Shown: positions 35,000 through 48,826, numbered from the stretch's first letter. The stretch is 64,000 bases of DNA from Paraescarpia echinospica (GCA_020002185.1 CM034533.1:55235486-55299485); one strand, 5' to 3'. Notes: generated from the letters alone by a model not told the origin. Numbers and translations are program-made.

Positions 35000-37900
35000 G
35001 GGTAATTTAAAAAAAAGGTGTACATGTAGATTCAGAACAGGGGTACACACTAGCCCACGATAGACCAACCTGGAGAGGACTCTTTCAGTGTGAACCAAGC
35101 GAGACGTCATAGTTGCAACCACGGCAGACAGTGAGAGAGATGGTGCAACCACGTGATGTCTGATTGAAACCAAACTGATATGTTTTGGTCCCTCCTCATA
35201 AAAATGTTGTTTTCAGAATTTCCAATGATAATGTAAACCTCGCAAAGGCAGGCACAATTATTTCTCATTTCAATTCTAAACTGTGGGAATCAATTACAGC
35301 TGTGTTACATGTCACAAACTGTTTATTCCAAATGCGCTTCGAGTTGATTCTAATTATGTGATGACTGAATTACGATACTTTGTGTATGATAATGACTGAC
35401 AGCTTAGTGATGTTTGTATACAATGTAATACGTAATTTATGTAATTGTTTGTAATTGCTTTCACAATTACACACAAAACAGCCAATTGCTTAACTTTTAG
35501 CTTAATTTAATGCTCAAATGGTGTATAGTTATAACAACATAACATCAAAACATTACAATTACTACATTTTTTTGCATGAAATCAAGCACATTTGTACATT
35601 TACATAACTGGACCCAACCATGGTTCTTCATCAACATATGTTGTTTTGAGTGCTGACTGACCAGTTTATATGGCTCATTTTCATTTATCTGTGTTGTTAT
35701 CCTCAAGAGTAAGTTACCAGGGTGTGGGTGTAGGTATTGGCAAGTGTGTGTGTGAAGTTAGATTAGGCTAGCTCACTTGTGCATTGTTTGACGCCATCTA
35801 GTGTTGACACTGAGCATTGTCACAAATCCATGGCGCCATTTCCATTAGCTTTGTCACGCTTTACTTGATCTAGGCTTTGTTGGCACCCTGGCATTTTGGT
35901 TGACACCGTGATTGAAAGGGTTTTGATTTTGCAACACCTGATGTCGATTAAATTGTGGGTGTATAAATGATAAAAATAACTTAATCTGACACTTTTAAAC
36001 GTTGCACAAAATCAGCTTATCGGCCATAGTACTGGTGCATTTATCATGCATTTAATCGTTTCCATAAAGTTTATGACTCGTTTTGTAGGATATGGGTGGA
36101 AAACAGCATTGTAAAAATAAGCTTAAATTGAGTGTACTGGTATGTGAAATTGCATATTTACTGCATGAAAACCGTTATTAAAGAAATTGGATAATTCTCT
36201 AGCAAAGTGCTAGATTTACATTTATTTTATAATCTAGGTAGATGTTATAAATTATTATTATTTACACCAAAAAATTCAAATTAGTTACTCAAATCAAGAT
36301 GGAAGTTAAATTCATGCACTGTGCAAAGTGGGTGTCAGGGAAATAGATCACATTCGATAATCAGTGGTCTACGTTGACATTTTAACTTCATAAAAATCTG
36401 CAGTGGCACTGATTGCTGTACATTTAGTGTATATTTGGTTGTGCCTTGCCTTTGTGTGGAAGACTGCGATGGTAATTACCCGTGTCGGGTGGTATCGTGA
36501 CGGTATTGTGTCTGGAAAAAATATTGAATTTTCATTTGATATAATGAACTACGGTCAATGGCGATTGTTCGTGCAGACATGGCTGTTTGACTGATGGCCA
36601 ACATAGATATTTTGAAATGTTTTGTCCTAATATTAGTTTTATATGTCACTGAGTGTACAGATATGATGGATTCTTCATGTGTGTGCTTTAAACTGAACTT
36701 GTCTTTTTATGTAATCCTAATAGTGTTCTTCTTGCTACCATAATAAATATGTTTAATGTATTAATAACACTACCCGCCAAATTATTAATTAGTGAGCCCG
36801 AAACAGTGTTTGCAGTTAAATGTGAAATGTTGTAAAGAAAATATTCATGTTGTATCAGTGTAGTTGTATGCTCTGTAGATAACGTATCAGTTGATAAATG
36901 TTTATTGGGATGTTTATTGCTGATTGTAGCTTGGCTATTGGTTCTGCGTACTTCATATGCTGGCCGATCCTACTTATTCAATCCTCTCCGTGCCTAGTAG
37001 CACATATGGCAGAAACAAGGGATCTCCATCTTTTCTCTTTCACAGCTTCTTTTGCATCCTGGTCCCAGCTTTAAGATGCTTTTAGTTAAGTTTTCGCTCC
37101 ACGGTTTTATTCCAGGGTTTCGGGCTTTTTCCTTCAGCTGGCAGACCAACAGGAATGCAGTTCTAGAAGTCTTTACGTTTGTGCCACTGTATCACGCACT
37201 CATCATTCACTTGACTGGAATTGTTGTCAACTGTTTTTATAATCTGACTGCTGTGCATTTACTATCATTGGATTAGAATTATGAAAAGTCATCAAATAGT
37301 TGCTCTATTCTGCTTTTTATAGGCCCTTGCTAATTAGACAGGTAATGACGTCAAGTTAAGCTTAATTTAATGTTAATGGTGTTTAGTTATCATAGCAAAC
37401 AAGCGAGAGTTTTGCAAGTCATTACACTTTGTTTACTATCTGTTGTCCGATGCATTCAGTCAGAGTTGAATACTAATAAACCAATAACTTTGTGCTAAGA
37501 CAAGCGTGAAATTGATGCGAGATTACATTCATGAGTAAAACATGTGATATCAATACAGCACTTGTGTAATCAAATTTGCTATATACTAACAGTTTATAAT
37601 GAGATAAATACTTGTAGGAAGTGTACTGTATCAGGTAAACATCACGTGTGGTCAGAATACTCGTGATGTTTATGACTGAAGCCTCGACTGCATGTGACTG
37701 AGTTGATAATGCATGTCCAAATAGACGGGACAATAAAGAACGTGGACACTATTCACTGAAAAAACAATAATAATAATATTAGTAATATTTTCCCCCTTTG
37801 AAATCAGAATAAACATTATGAGGACAGTAAATAAAAGGCAAACAAATATGTGTTTGTTCAAGTGTATGCATACATTTGAAGTTAGAAAATTTGTAAAAGA

Positions 37901-38177
37901 AACTAGAAAAACAATATGTTATCTTATGAATGGATTACTAGAACAACAGCAGACATTAAGTGCATGATTAGAATGACTAACCATGAAGAGAAAATTACGA
38001 TACAAATCCCAAAGGTTGAAGATCATTTACACTTATTAGGGTATGTATAGTCATATATATATAACACTAATTCCATTAAACTTTTTAGGGTATTGTAACT
38101 TGTTTCAATCGTGTTATAACGTCACGTTTAAAGGTCTGTTGTCATGTTTTAATTTAAATTGTTATCATGATGCATTT
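35000..38177 (+). other. Intron 2 sequence, nothing recognised
   Basis: AT-rich, unique-looking sequence with short, non-conserved frames only. Confidence 0.5.
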
Positions 38178-38185
38178 ATTGAATT

Positions 38186-38487
38186 CAGGGGTTTACGGGA
38201 TGCAAGATCCTGCATCCTATATGCATAGAAACAGTACCTTGACACGTACAAAATAATTGTTGCATCCCACGGGACAAGGCACAATATTTAGTTAAGTTCT
38301 TGTTAGTATCAAACTGATAATAATAATAACCAGGTTTACATTGCTGTATAAGTTGTGATATTTAGAAAAGAATACTTGCAATTAAAAAAGAGCAATAAGT
38401 TGGACCCTCGCTACAGGCTTGGGACCCCCTGAAAAGAAGGCTGGGGTCCTGAGGACCCTTGAACACAAACATCCAGGTAAACCCCAG
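38186..38487 (+). mobile_element. 302-bp hAT-type MITE
   Basis: Ends are CAGGGGTTTAC and GTAAACCCCAG. They are flanked by ATTGAATT (38178-38185) and ATTGAATA (38488-38495), an 8-bp target duplication with one mismatch. Both ends match the element at 22941-24335; the interior is short and non-coding. Confidence 0.88.
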
Positions 38488-39229
38488 ATTGAATATTCTG
38501 ATTTATTTATGTTAACCTTTGAAATATTGGCTGGCACAAGTATTCTCATTTACCATATATGTTCCTGTAGAATTTTCAAGCTGTATTTGTCTTGGCATGT
38601 CTTACAAAACAGGTTTAACAGAAACAGCTGGGAGTGTTAATAACACTGTTCTTACCAAAACAAGAATGACAAGATTTTTTCCAACAAATTGCCACAACAA
38701 ACCTTCACTGTGTTTGCATGCACACTAATGGAAAGGATTATATGATTAACAAACTCACATTATTAAAATTAAAGCAGTCTCCAACCCTGCGTTCTTTGGT
38801 CTGGTTGAATGTGTCAAAGTTAAAGGTGCATTGAGTACATATTGTAGAATCTAAGCCCAACCTTAGCAACAAATGTCAATAAAGGCATTCTGTTGTTGGA
38901 ATAAAGCAGCCTAAAATCTCTACAGATATTGCTCTCTATTATTCACACTATGCGATAGAGAACAGCACAGGAAATTGTTCTAATGGTGTCGATTCAGTTA
39001 GTGAGATGGTGGCTTTCGTATGGTGTAAAATATCTCATAGCTTTGGAGATTATTCATAACCTGATGTGTCCTTTGGTGGTATTTGTGTTTCATTAATTGG
39101 CTTTCAATTAGGCCAAAGTAGAACATGACAGAGAGTTCTCGTTCTGACGCATACTGATTTAACAGTAAGAAATGTTAATCTGCTAAAAATATCTGCATAT
39201 TACAATTTCCTGCACTAAATCACCTTGTT

Positions 39230-39375
39230 GCGCAGTGCACGCACAGTTGTTATTCTTTCTGAATCAATTTGTACAAACATACAAAATAATTACAATCTTA
39301 ATGCGCAGTGCACGCACAGTTGTTATTCTTTCTGAATCAATTTGTACAAACATACAAAATAATTACAATCTTAAT
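39230..39375. repeat. 73-bp tandem duplication
   Basis: Two consecutive, essentially identical 73-bp units starting GCGCAGTGCACGCACAGTTG. Identity suggests a recent event. Confidence 0.95.
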
Positions 39376-41190
39376 GTAGTAAACCGTGTCAGTTTCAGGC
39401 CTGTTTACTGCAGCCAGTAAAGTGTGCTCAGGTTACCCCGGCCAGTAATCAACTATTCTCATGCATGACTAAGCACAAACTTGTGGAGCATGCATTGTTT
39501 CATTATGGGTAATCATATACACCTGCACCGGTGAATATCTCGGAAACGAGCATGGTCAACTATCAGGATAATTATTTTTTTCTACAAGAATATAAAAAAA
39601 AAATATGTCAGTATGTATGATATGATTATGAATTTCCCCTTTTCACATGGGATAATAGTTACTTTACTATAAACCTAGTGGATAGGTTGCAGTTATCAGT
39701 AAAATTAGGTGTATGCTAACTACGGCATGTGTACTTAATAAAACGAATATGGTATTTATATTTACCTCTTTAATTATTGTTTTCATTAGTTTTTATTATT
39801 TTTATTAATAATATTTTCACAATATTGCATGAATCAGTATGAGAAAGACAATCTTCTCACCACGCCCACAACTGCGACAGATTTAACGGAATATGTAATT
39901 CTAAGCAAAAAGAATCTTGGACAGTAGCAGTAGCCACAGTGCCTAACAACATGTCGTTGTTTCATGTTTATAAAGCACTGGCTGGTGGCCAGCAGAGATG
40001 GTGTCGTAAAGTAATAGTCAATATTCTATTGTCGTCTCAAGCTGAGTGTCCACTGAATGTGTTGATCATTGCTGCAGTCGTTTTGTTCTCCAACAATCAT
40101 ATAGCAATGATGTATCTTGACGACCAATTACTGATGTGATGACCAATTACTGAATACTGGTTTATCGTGATTCACGTGTACATTGCCGAGATAGGAATCA
40201 CACCTGTAATCTGCCACCATCGACAGTGTTTGAAGTACAAAGTGGTTGACATTACATGGGATCACGCCGTATAATGTCCCCTAAGAAAATGTCTCTACTT
40301 GAGTTTATTAATTGGACTTAACAGTGCTAGGTTCGCGTTGTTAATTGCAGTGATTTTGACTTTATCTTAATCGCCATGAAACGTGCTATTCTGGGGACGC
40401 GCGTAACATATACCTAAGTGTAGGCACGTTGTACATATTTAACACAGAACCTGTAAGTGCAGATCCGCAGGCCATAGTTTGTGGTCAGCGACTCCAGCCA
40501 ATCTTAAGATGACCCGACTGCCCAGACTGTTGTGTTTGTAGTTTATTGTGTACGTGTCATTCTGTGTCTTTCTGTTTTGTTCTGTCTCTCTACCTCGTTG
40601 TCAAGGTTCCATTTTTAGGCCATGGTTACCTTTTGAAGACATTTTGGAATGCATGTTTACATGCTATATGTTTTCATGTGCAAATTACCACAATCGAGGC
40701 ACTGGGAATATGTTAACTCAATTTTTATATAAATTAGGTACGTTAACTGACAAACATTTATTGAAAATGTTCATCATAAGACTTACAGATCTTCAATGAA
40801 AACTAACAGTTAACAATGAATAAATAATATGTAATGTTATTACACCCGATAAATTACATTTTACATTGAGAGCACAGCTTGTGCTAGAAATAGAATGCAG
40901 TGTCTTATTCTAGATGACCCATCCATGGACTGGTGTAACAAACCAGAGACAGCAATTATCACCAGAACATTATTTTGAACTTAAACTTGTTGCTAAAACC
41001 TGTTAATGTCTGCTGCCACCAGTTATGGCATTGCACGCCACAGATAGTAACTTTCCAATATACCGAACATGGTGGCACCCCCTGGAAAATGTCTATCACT
41101 CCATTTATCCAGTCAACAAAAATGTCTGTATATAATTACCTTATATATTTTTAAATGCATTGCCAATTAGTAGATCAGAGGTCAGTGATG

Positions 41191-41250
41191 TGAATGAACA
41201 GAGAGAAAGGCGAGTAGACCTCGGTACCCGGGAGGAGATATACTTAATGT
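41191..41250 (+). repeat. Solitary diverged 55-bp satellite unit
   Basis: TGAATGAACAGAGAGAAAGG, CGAGTAGACCTCGG, then GGAGGAGATATACTTAATG aligns to one unit of the 6.6-8.55 kb satellite with about 20% change. Confidence 0.75.
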
Positions 41251-41689
41251 GCCTCCCAGTTAGCGTATTGACCGGTTGTCACCTTGACCGTTTCTAAACT
41301 TATCTTGTGATTAACAGGGAGTAATGATCCAGGGCAGCCAGCCTAGCAAGAGGAGGTTTATAATAATAAGTTTATTTCTGTTGCAGCCACAGAAGCTGTA
41401 CAGTAGATTAACATTAATAAGACAATTAAATAAAACAGATTGATAAAACATTGAAGTGGATATAAAATTAAAATAAATGAAACTATAAGTAATTGAAACC
41501 TTTAAATTGCTATAAATAAGTAAACAAATTAACTAAAAATTAACTGCAATTAGGTTCACTGTTAATCGCAAGTAGTTCGTAGGAAATTGAAAGATGTCAT
41601 CACATAATGACATTTGTCTTGGCTGTTTTGCGGATCTTGGTTACTTTGACCGGTGATTAGTAGCCGTTTGCAGGTTTGGTGATATCCCA

Positions 41690-42350
41690 ACTTGTTATGG
41701 TATAATTCACCTGGAGTGGATGTGATTCCACTCAAACTACTATTGGAAATTGTAGGACAAATCAGCATACCACTTGCAACAGTTTTCAACTTGTCTTTAG
41801 AAGAGGGAGTGGTTCCTTTAGAATGGAAAGAAGCAAACATTATACCGTTATTTAAAAAAGGTTCGAGAAACAAGTCAAAGAACTACAGACCAGTGAGTTT
41901 AACGTCGGTGATTTGCTAATTATTAGAAAGACTAATTAAAGATCACACAGTCGATTATCTTGTTAAACATAACTTGATAAACCCATCTTAACATGGATTT
42001 GTAAAAGCGAGGTCATGCTTAACAAAAATGTTTTTTGGAAGATATCACTAAGTGGGTAGACGAGGGATAACCGGTAGATATCATCTACTTAGATTTTTCA
42101 GAAAGCTTTCGACAAAGTGCAACATCAAAGGTTACTGCTTAAACTGAAGGCCCATGGCATAATTAACTGGATAGAAAAATGGCTAATTGACAGAAGACAA
42201 CGGGTAGTAGTTGATGGGGAGGCTTCAAACTGGAAATCAGTTTTGAGTGGGGTACCACAGGGATCACTACTGGGACCTATATTATTCTTAATATATATCA
42301 ATGATTTGAATGATGATATAACAAGCAAGGTGTTGAAATTTGCTAGTCGG
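41690..42350 (+). pseudogene. Broken non-LTR reverse transcriptase (jockey/CR1-like)
   Basis: The first segment has VVPLEWKEANIIPLFKKGS and NYRPVSLTSVIC followed by a stop. A shifted segment has YLDF and then KVQHQRLLLKLKAHG. The last has SGVPQGSLLGPILFLIYIND and KVLKFA. These are RT palm and finger motifs in the usual order. The sequence leaves homology just after KVLKFA, where the catalytic FADD would follow, and at least two frameshifts and several stops occur. The clade is uncertain from memory alone. Confidence 0.85.
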
Positions 42351-42699
42351 GAGGCAGGTATAGTTGTCCTCTGTCAGTAGCTTCAGGCTCACAATGGGCC
42401 TGATTAAACTGTCCTTATATCACACATGCATTATCCCAGTGCTGATTTTAATTGGTGCCATATGATTCATGGTAATGTTGGAATGTGTTAATAATGCTAG
42501 ACATTGTCAATAATCGATCATTGCATATGCTACAGGTTGCCACCTCGGTTACCGTGGCAACCAAGATGACCTCATGATGTTTTCTAATAATTGTGTCTGA
42601 TTTTAATATACCATGATCTCTTGTTATAAGGACACTCGGTGAAGGAAATATCCGTTTAGAAGGAGCAACTTTGACCTGTATTGTGCTATGTACCTACGA

Positions 42700-42965
42700 A
42701 TATTATCGCCAAACCGACCTTTATATGCTGGCACTGAGGGTGGTCACTGCCAGGGTGCTTGTCGTCCTCAGTGGTTCTTTTACGTCCCAAATTGAGATGG
42801 GACCGACGTTAACGTGATCTCCGAGTCACGAGGGATACACAGTCCTCAATGTTGAGAGCCAGGTTTTTATGCCAAACATCATGACTGCCCGGTCCGGGTT
42901 TTGAACTCAGAGTGCTGGCCAGCCAGGCGGATGTGTTAAAGCACTTCACTACTACACGGTACTGT
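42700..42965 (-). mobile_element. Probable tRNA-derived SINE, family C
   Basis: On the minus strand, GTGCTTTAACACATCCGCCT and GAGTTCAAAACCCGGACCGG suggest decayed A and B boxes. The sequence that follows (CATCATGATGTTTGGC, CTCGTGACTCGGAGATCACG) is compact and GC-richer than the flanks. No second copy is in the window. Confidence 0.4.
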
Positions 42966-44305
42966 TTCCTGATAGTGAGGGTCTATCGTGTGATGAATGG
43001 TGCCTTAAACTATGAATAATCATCAAAATAAATTAATGTGTGCAAAATTACAGCTTGAATTTTAGTAATAAACGTACATTTCTTCATGAAATTGTAATTT
43101 ATTTCTGAGAAAATTGTCATAGTTGAGCAGATTCTGTCTCTGTGTTCAGAAGATCCTGGTATCATGGCTGACATGTGCATCTGTCACTTGTGGCCAACAG
43201 AAGTTCGAACAGAAGTTTAGTTAATGGATGTGTTATAATTCTCAAGTATCCCCATTAGGGCTGCTTCTCCATTCTCCTAATTTTCCAGGGTCCCAAAAAT
43301 CCTTGAATAGATGCGCTATGCTAATACACCTGCAATTTGTTCTTCTATATATGTATCATGTTAATGATGGAGGTAAAATTTAGATCAAGATTAAATGCTG
43401 CCGAACTTTGCATAACTGTGTTAATGTCTATGTTTGTTATTATGTATCAACTACTGTACCTTCAGGTAGTTTAAATCTAGCTTAATTTTAAGTTATATAT
43501 TTTGTGTGTATTGCACCAGTGCCATTGTGTAGTATGGGGAATGCTATTTATAAATGTATAACTTCTTGCATTTCCCTTCAACATTTTCTTATTGTTCAAT
43601 GCTTAACTATATTTTTCATTGTTCCACTGTTTATGGTGGATTGGCTTACAAATGTGCAAGTTTACACCTAATTTGGAATTGTACTTTGATTATGTTGAAT
43701 AAATGCTCTTTTCCAAGTACTGCCCTCTGTTGGATGGTTGTCTGTTTGCTGGTTTGTTTTGGATTGTGCTGTCAAACTCCTTCACTCTGGTGAATACTTC
43801 TCAAACTATTCCAGATCTGATACTTTGGAAAAAAATGACACCCATTGGTTGATAAGGGGACAGGCTATTATTTTACTTCTGGATGCATGGCATATGAATA
43901 AAGTACCAATAATTCTGTGATTGTATTTTATTTGAGGATTCTTTACTGCATCCTGACAACATATTTTTTGAACAGGGAAATATACTATATATATATATAT
44001 ATTTTGCAGACTACAACACTTTGATTTGCTGCACATATGCTTACAGTAATACTTTTTTTCAGTGGCAGCATACGTGTCAATTATGGAAGGATCCTGCTAG
44101 ACACAAAGTTTGAATGCAGTTGAAGACAAGTGTGTAGTTTCCAAATTTGTAATTTTCACTAAAAAACGCAGTAATGTTGCTGATTTGTTGTTGCTTTTTA
44201 ATTGGTTATATTCTTATGATGGTGTCACTGTGCTGAGGCATTGTGATTGGTCATCTGCTGATTATGCCAATGCACATTCTGATAGGTCATGTCCTGGTCT
44301 TGTAG
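42966..44305 (+). other. Intron 2, distal part
   Basis: AT-rich, with a (TA)n run at 43986-44004. No further exon or named element seen before exon 3. Confidence 0.5.
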
Positions 44306-44382
44306 GTGAAGCCAGTTGTTCACAGTAAACTGAAGGTGCCTGGTCGGATCGGGTCAATCGCAACAGAGGTCATCTGTATCAA
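44306..44382 (+). CDS. DCDC2: DCDC2-like exon 3 (linker, start of DCX2)
   Basis: 77 bp between an acceptor ending TGGTCTTGTAG and a perfect GTAAGT donor. It encodes VKPVVHSKLKVPGRIG and then TEVICI, matching the DCDC2 linker (VKPVIHSRI) and the first strand of DCX2. It starts in phase 0 and ends with two bases (AA) that exon 4 completes as Asn, giving CIN-VFANG. Confidence 0.88.
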
Positions 44383-45011
44383 GTAAGTCGAACCTGCACC
44401 CTTACCTGGTTTAACCCATTTGTGAATACACTTCTTTGATGTCTAAATACGTAAAGTGTAAATAGTTTAAATGGAACCGTTATTTAAAAATTCAAAAGCT
44501 TGTGACAGTGTTTAACAAAAGTGCACCTTTAACTAATAAGCATATACGATAAACAGCAACTTGACAACATGAAGAAATTGAAAGTTAAAGGGTCTACATC
44601 AGACTGTAGACATGTAAATAAGAATAATATACTGCTTAGACATTCATTTTCAGAGAAAAGTCTGTTCAAGGGAGTTTACAGTTTGTTTAAGACTTAAATA
44701 ATAACTAATATAGCTACTAATAAGGTGACTAATAAATATAAAATGTCTAAAAAGTTGTTAAGACAAAAACTATATTAAACAAACCTAAACTGAAACTATG
44801 ACGATATACATTAAAATTGAAAATAATATAAAAATTGAGTAAATAAATAAACAGTAAAATATTCATGAATAAAAAATTTAATAATATGCTAGTACAGTAA
44901 ACAATTAGAATAACAGCGATAATAACTATCATAATATAGGGACTGAATAGGTGTATAAGTAATAGAAAACTGTATCTGTGCTTTGACAGTTGTGGTATTG
45001 ACTTCTTGTAG

Positions 45012-45143
45012 TGTGTTTGCCAACGGCCTGGAGCTGATACCGGCTCATCGTGTCAAACTGAAGGTCGGCATGCTTCGCAACTTTGACGTCGTATTGGGTG
45101 AGATCAGTGAGAAGATTGAGCATCTGACAGGCCCGGTCATGAA
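45012..45143 (+). CDS. DCDC2: DCDC2-like exon 4 (DCX2, first half)
   Basis: 132 bp from an acceptor CTTCTTGTAG to a GTACGT donor. It encodes VFANGLELIPAHRVKLKVGM, then NFDVVLGEISEKIEHLTGPV. DCX hallmarks are the N-G after the first strand, the basic-hydrophobic strand and the amphipathic helix (FDVVLGEISEKI). Ends in phase 2, leaving AA for exon 5. Confidence 0.93.
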
Positions 45144-45950
45144 GTACGTTGTTCGTCACCCTGTCAGTGTCACGTGATGTCTCAGTTGCTTCTGATTGCA
45201 TGTTTTGTATTTTGAAACGTTTTATGAACTTCCAGTATTTCAACATTAGACGATAACATTTCATGATGACATTGGAATGCACACACACGCACTCATGCAT
45301 GCATGCACGATGTTTGGGATCATTCTTAGTGTTCAGAATTATGCCAACAATATTTTTGTAAAAAATAGGGGTCAGATTTTAGGTCACATGGTTGGAGGGT
45401 TGGTCACATCACAGTCCACTCCATAAGATTGAATATGTAGAAATCCCTAGGCATAGATCCGTCTTCGTCTAGAAACACTGTTTGGCTGTCTTTTTCCCAT
45501 GCGAAGTCAGGTAACCCAGTGAGTAATTAATAATATAATTAGTAATTTTAACAGTCAGTATACCTTAAACATATTTAATCTAGTATTAAAAACGATATAT
45601 AAATAAATGTAATTAATTAAAAATGGACATCACATCTTTACAATAGAATAGAACTTTATTTATGTCACAATACAAATTTCTGAACGTATTTACTATGAAT
45701 TTTACTATTTAATAAATAATCAAATACTTCAACCAACCTATAGAAACGATAAGAGGCTTATTTTGAGGACCATCAGGACATAATCATTTTAAAATCAATT
45801 TCCCTGTTCCATAAAATATGTAGTTTAAAATGAAAACAGTATATTCTTCTGGTACAAAGTGAGTAGAACATACATAAATATTTTTTTTTTTATATCATTT
45901 AAAAATAAACTAGGATGTCTACTAAATAAATTTACACATTAGAACATGCA
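45144..45950 (+). other. Intron 4, proximal unique part
   Basis: AT-rich sequence before the 35-bp array, with poly-T at about 45882-45892. No exon or named element recognised. Confidence 0.5.
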
Positions 45951-48808
45951 AGGACTCTCTTAGTCAATGTGATGACTGTCAACCAAGAACTCTCTTAGCC
46001 AGTGTGATGACTGTCAACCAAGAACTCTCTTAGCCAGTGTGATGACTGTCAACTAAGAACTCTTAGCCAGTGTGATGACTGTCAACCAAGAACTCTCTTA
46101 GCCAGTGTGAAGACTGTCACCCAAGAACTCTCTTAGCCAGTGTGATGACTGTCAATCAAGAACTCTCTTAGCCAGTGTGATGACTATCAACCAAGAACTC
46201 TCTTAGCCAGTGTGATGACTGTCAACCAAGAACTCTCTTAGCCAGTGTGAAGACTGTCACCCAAGAACTCTCTTAGCCAGTGTGATGACTATCAACCAAG
46301 AACTCTCTTAGCCAGTGTGATGACTGTCAACCAAGAACTCTCTTAGCCAGTGTGAAGACTGTCACCCAAGAACTCTCTTAGCCAGTGTGATGACTGTCAA
46401 TCAAGAACTCTCTTAGCCAGTGTGATGACTATCAACCAAGAACTCTCTTAGCCAGTGTGATGACTGTCAACCAAGAACTCTCTTAGCCAGTGTGATGACT
46501 GTCAACCAAGAACTCTCTTAGCCAGTGTGATGACTATCAACCAAGAAGTCTCTTAGCCAGTGTGATGACTGTCAACCAAGAAATCTCTTAGTCAGTGTGA
46601 TGACTGTCAACCAAGAACTCTCTTAGCCAGTGTGATGATTATCAACCAAGAACTCTCTTAGCCAGTGTGATGACTGTCAACCAAGAACTCTCTTAGTCAG
46701 TGTGATGACTGTCAACCAAGAACTCTCTTAGTCAGTGTGATGACTGTCAACCAAGAACTCTCTTAGCCAGTGTGATGACTGTCAACCAAGGACTCTCTTA
46801 GCCAGTGTGATGACTGTCAACCAAGAACTCTCTTAGCCAGTGTGAAGACTGTCAACAAAGAACTCTCTTAGCCAGTGTGATGACTGTCAACCAAGAACTC
46901 TCTTAGCCAGTGTGATGACTGTCAACTAAGAACTATCTTAGCCAGTGAGATGACTGTCAACTAAGAATCCTCGTAGCCAGTGTGATGACTGTCAACTAAG
47001 AACCCTCTTAGCCAGTACGGTGACTGTCAACTAAGAACTCTCTTAGCCAGTACGGTGACTGTCAACCAAGAACTCTCTTAACCAGTGTGATGACTGTCAA
47101 CCAAGAACTCTTTTAGCCAGTGTGATGACTGTCAACTAAGAACTCTCTTAGTCAGTGTGATGACTGTCAACTAAGAACTCTCTTAGCCAGTGTGATGACT
47201 GTCAACCAAGAACTCTCTTAGCCAGTGTGATGACTGTCAACTAAGAACTCTCTTAGTCAGTGACTGTCAACTAAGAACTCTCTTAGCCAGTAATGACTGT
47301 CAACCAAGAACTCTCTTAGCCAGTGTGATGACTGTCAACCAAGAACTCTCTTAGCCAGTGTGATGACTGTCAACCAAGAACTCTCTTAGCCAGTGTGATG
47401 ACTGTCAACTAAGAACTCTCTTAGTCAGTGTGATGACTGTCAACCAAGAACTCTCTTAGCCAGTGTGATGACTGTCAACCAAGAACTCTCTTAGCCAGTG
47501 TGATGACTGTCAACCAAGAACTCTCTTAGCCAGTGTGATGACTGTCAACTAAGAACTCTCTTAGTCAGTGTGATGACTGTCAACCAAGAACTCTCTTAGC
47601 CAGTGTGATGACTGTCAACCAAGAACTCTCTTAGCCAGTGTGATGACTGTCAACCAAGAACTCTCTTAGCCAGTGTGATGACTGTCAACTAAGAACTCTC
47701 TTAGTCAGTGTGATGACTGTCAACTAAGAACTCTCTTAACCAGTGTGATGACTGTCAACCAAGAACTCTCTTAGCCAGTGTGATGACTGTCAACCAAGGA
47801 CTCTTTAGCCAGTGTGATGACTGTCAACTAAGAACTCTCTTAGTCAGTGTGATGACTGTCAACTAAGAACTCTCTTAGCCAGTGTGATGACTGTCAACCA
47901 AGAACTCTCTTAGCCAGTGTGATGACTGTCAACCAAGAACTCTCTTAGCCAGTGTGATGACTGTCAACTAAGAACTCTCTTAGCCAGTGTGATGACTGTC
48001 AACCAAGAATTTTCTTAGTCAGTCTGGTGACTGTCAACCAAGAACTCTCTTAGCCAGTGTGATGACTGTCAACTAAGAACTCTCTTAGCCAGTAAGGTTA
48101 CTGTCAACTAAGAACTCTCTTAGCCAGTACAGTGACTGTCAACCAAGAACTCTCTTAACCAGTGTGATGACTGTCAACCAAGAACTCTCTTAGCCAGTGT
48201 GATGACTGTCAACCAAGGACTCTCTTAGCCAGTGTGATGACTGTCAACTAAGAACTCTCTTAGTCAGTGTGATGACTGTCAGCCAAGAACTCTCTTAGCC
48301 AGTGTGATGACTGTCAACCAAGAACTCTCTTAGCCAGTGTGATGACTGTCAACCAAGAACTCTCTTAGCCAGTGTGATGACTGTCAACTAAGAACTCTCT
48401 TAGCCAGTGTGGTGACTGTCAACCAAGAACTCTCTTAACCAGTGTGATGACTGTCAACCAAGAACTCTCTTAGCCAGTGTGATGACTGTCAACCAAGGAC
48501 TCTCTTAGCCAGTGTGATGACTGTCAACTAAGAACTCTCTTAGTCAGTGTGATGACTGTCAGCCAAGAACTCTCTTAACCAGTGTGATGACTGTCAACCA
48601 AGAACTCTCTTAGCCAGTGTGATGACTGTCAACCAAGGACTCTCTTAGCCAGTGTGATGACTGTCAACTAAGAACTCTCTTAGACAATGTGATGACTGTC
48701 AGCCAAGAACTCTCTTAGACAGTGTGATGACTGTCACCCAAGAACTCTCTTAGCCAGTGTGATGACTGTCAGCCAAGAACTCTCTTAGCCAGTGTGATGA
48801 CTGTCAAT
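45951..48808. repeat. 35-bp satellite array, about 81 copies
   Basis: The unit is AACTCTCTTAGCCAGTGTGA plus TGACTGTCAACCAAG, 35 bp, over 2.86 kb. It is mostly perfect, with recurring variants (AGTC for AGCC, CTAAG for CCAAG, AAGACTGTCACC) arranged in blocks, suggesting higher-order duplication. It fills most of intron 4 and ends 18 bp before exon 5. Each unit carries a pyrimidine run ending in AG (CTCTCTTAG), which looks like a weak 3' splice site. Confidence 0.98.
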
Positions 48809-48826
48809 CTGTTGTGTCTGTTGCAG

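Noticed and set aside
42117..42380. 87-codon reverse-transcriptase frame as an active gene
   Set aside because: Upstream parts are in other frames with stops, and homology ends just before the catalytic aspartates; scored as a pseudogene fragment.
45951..48808. CRISPR-like array of direct repeats
   Set aside because: Units are contiguous 35-bp tandem copies with no unique spacers, in a eukaryotic intron.
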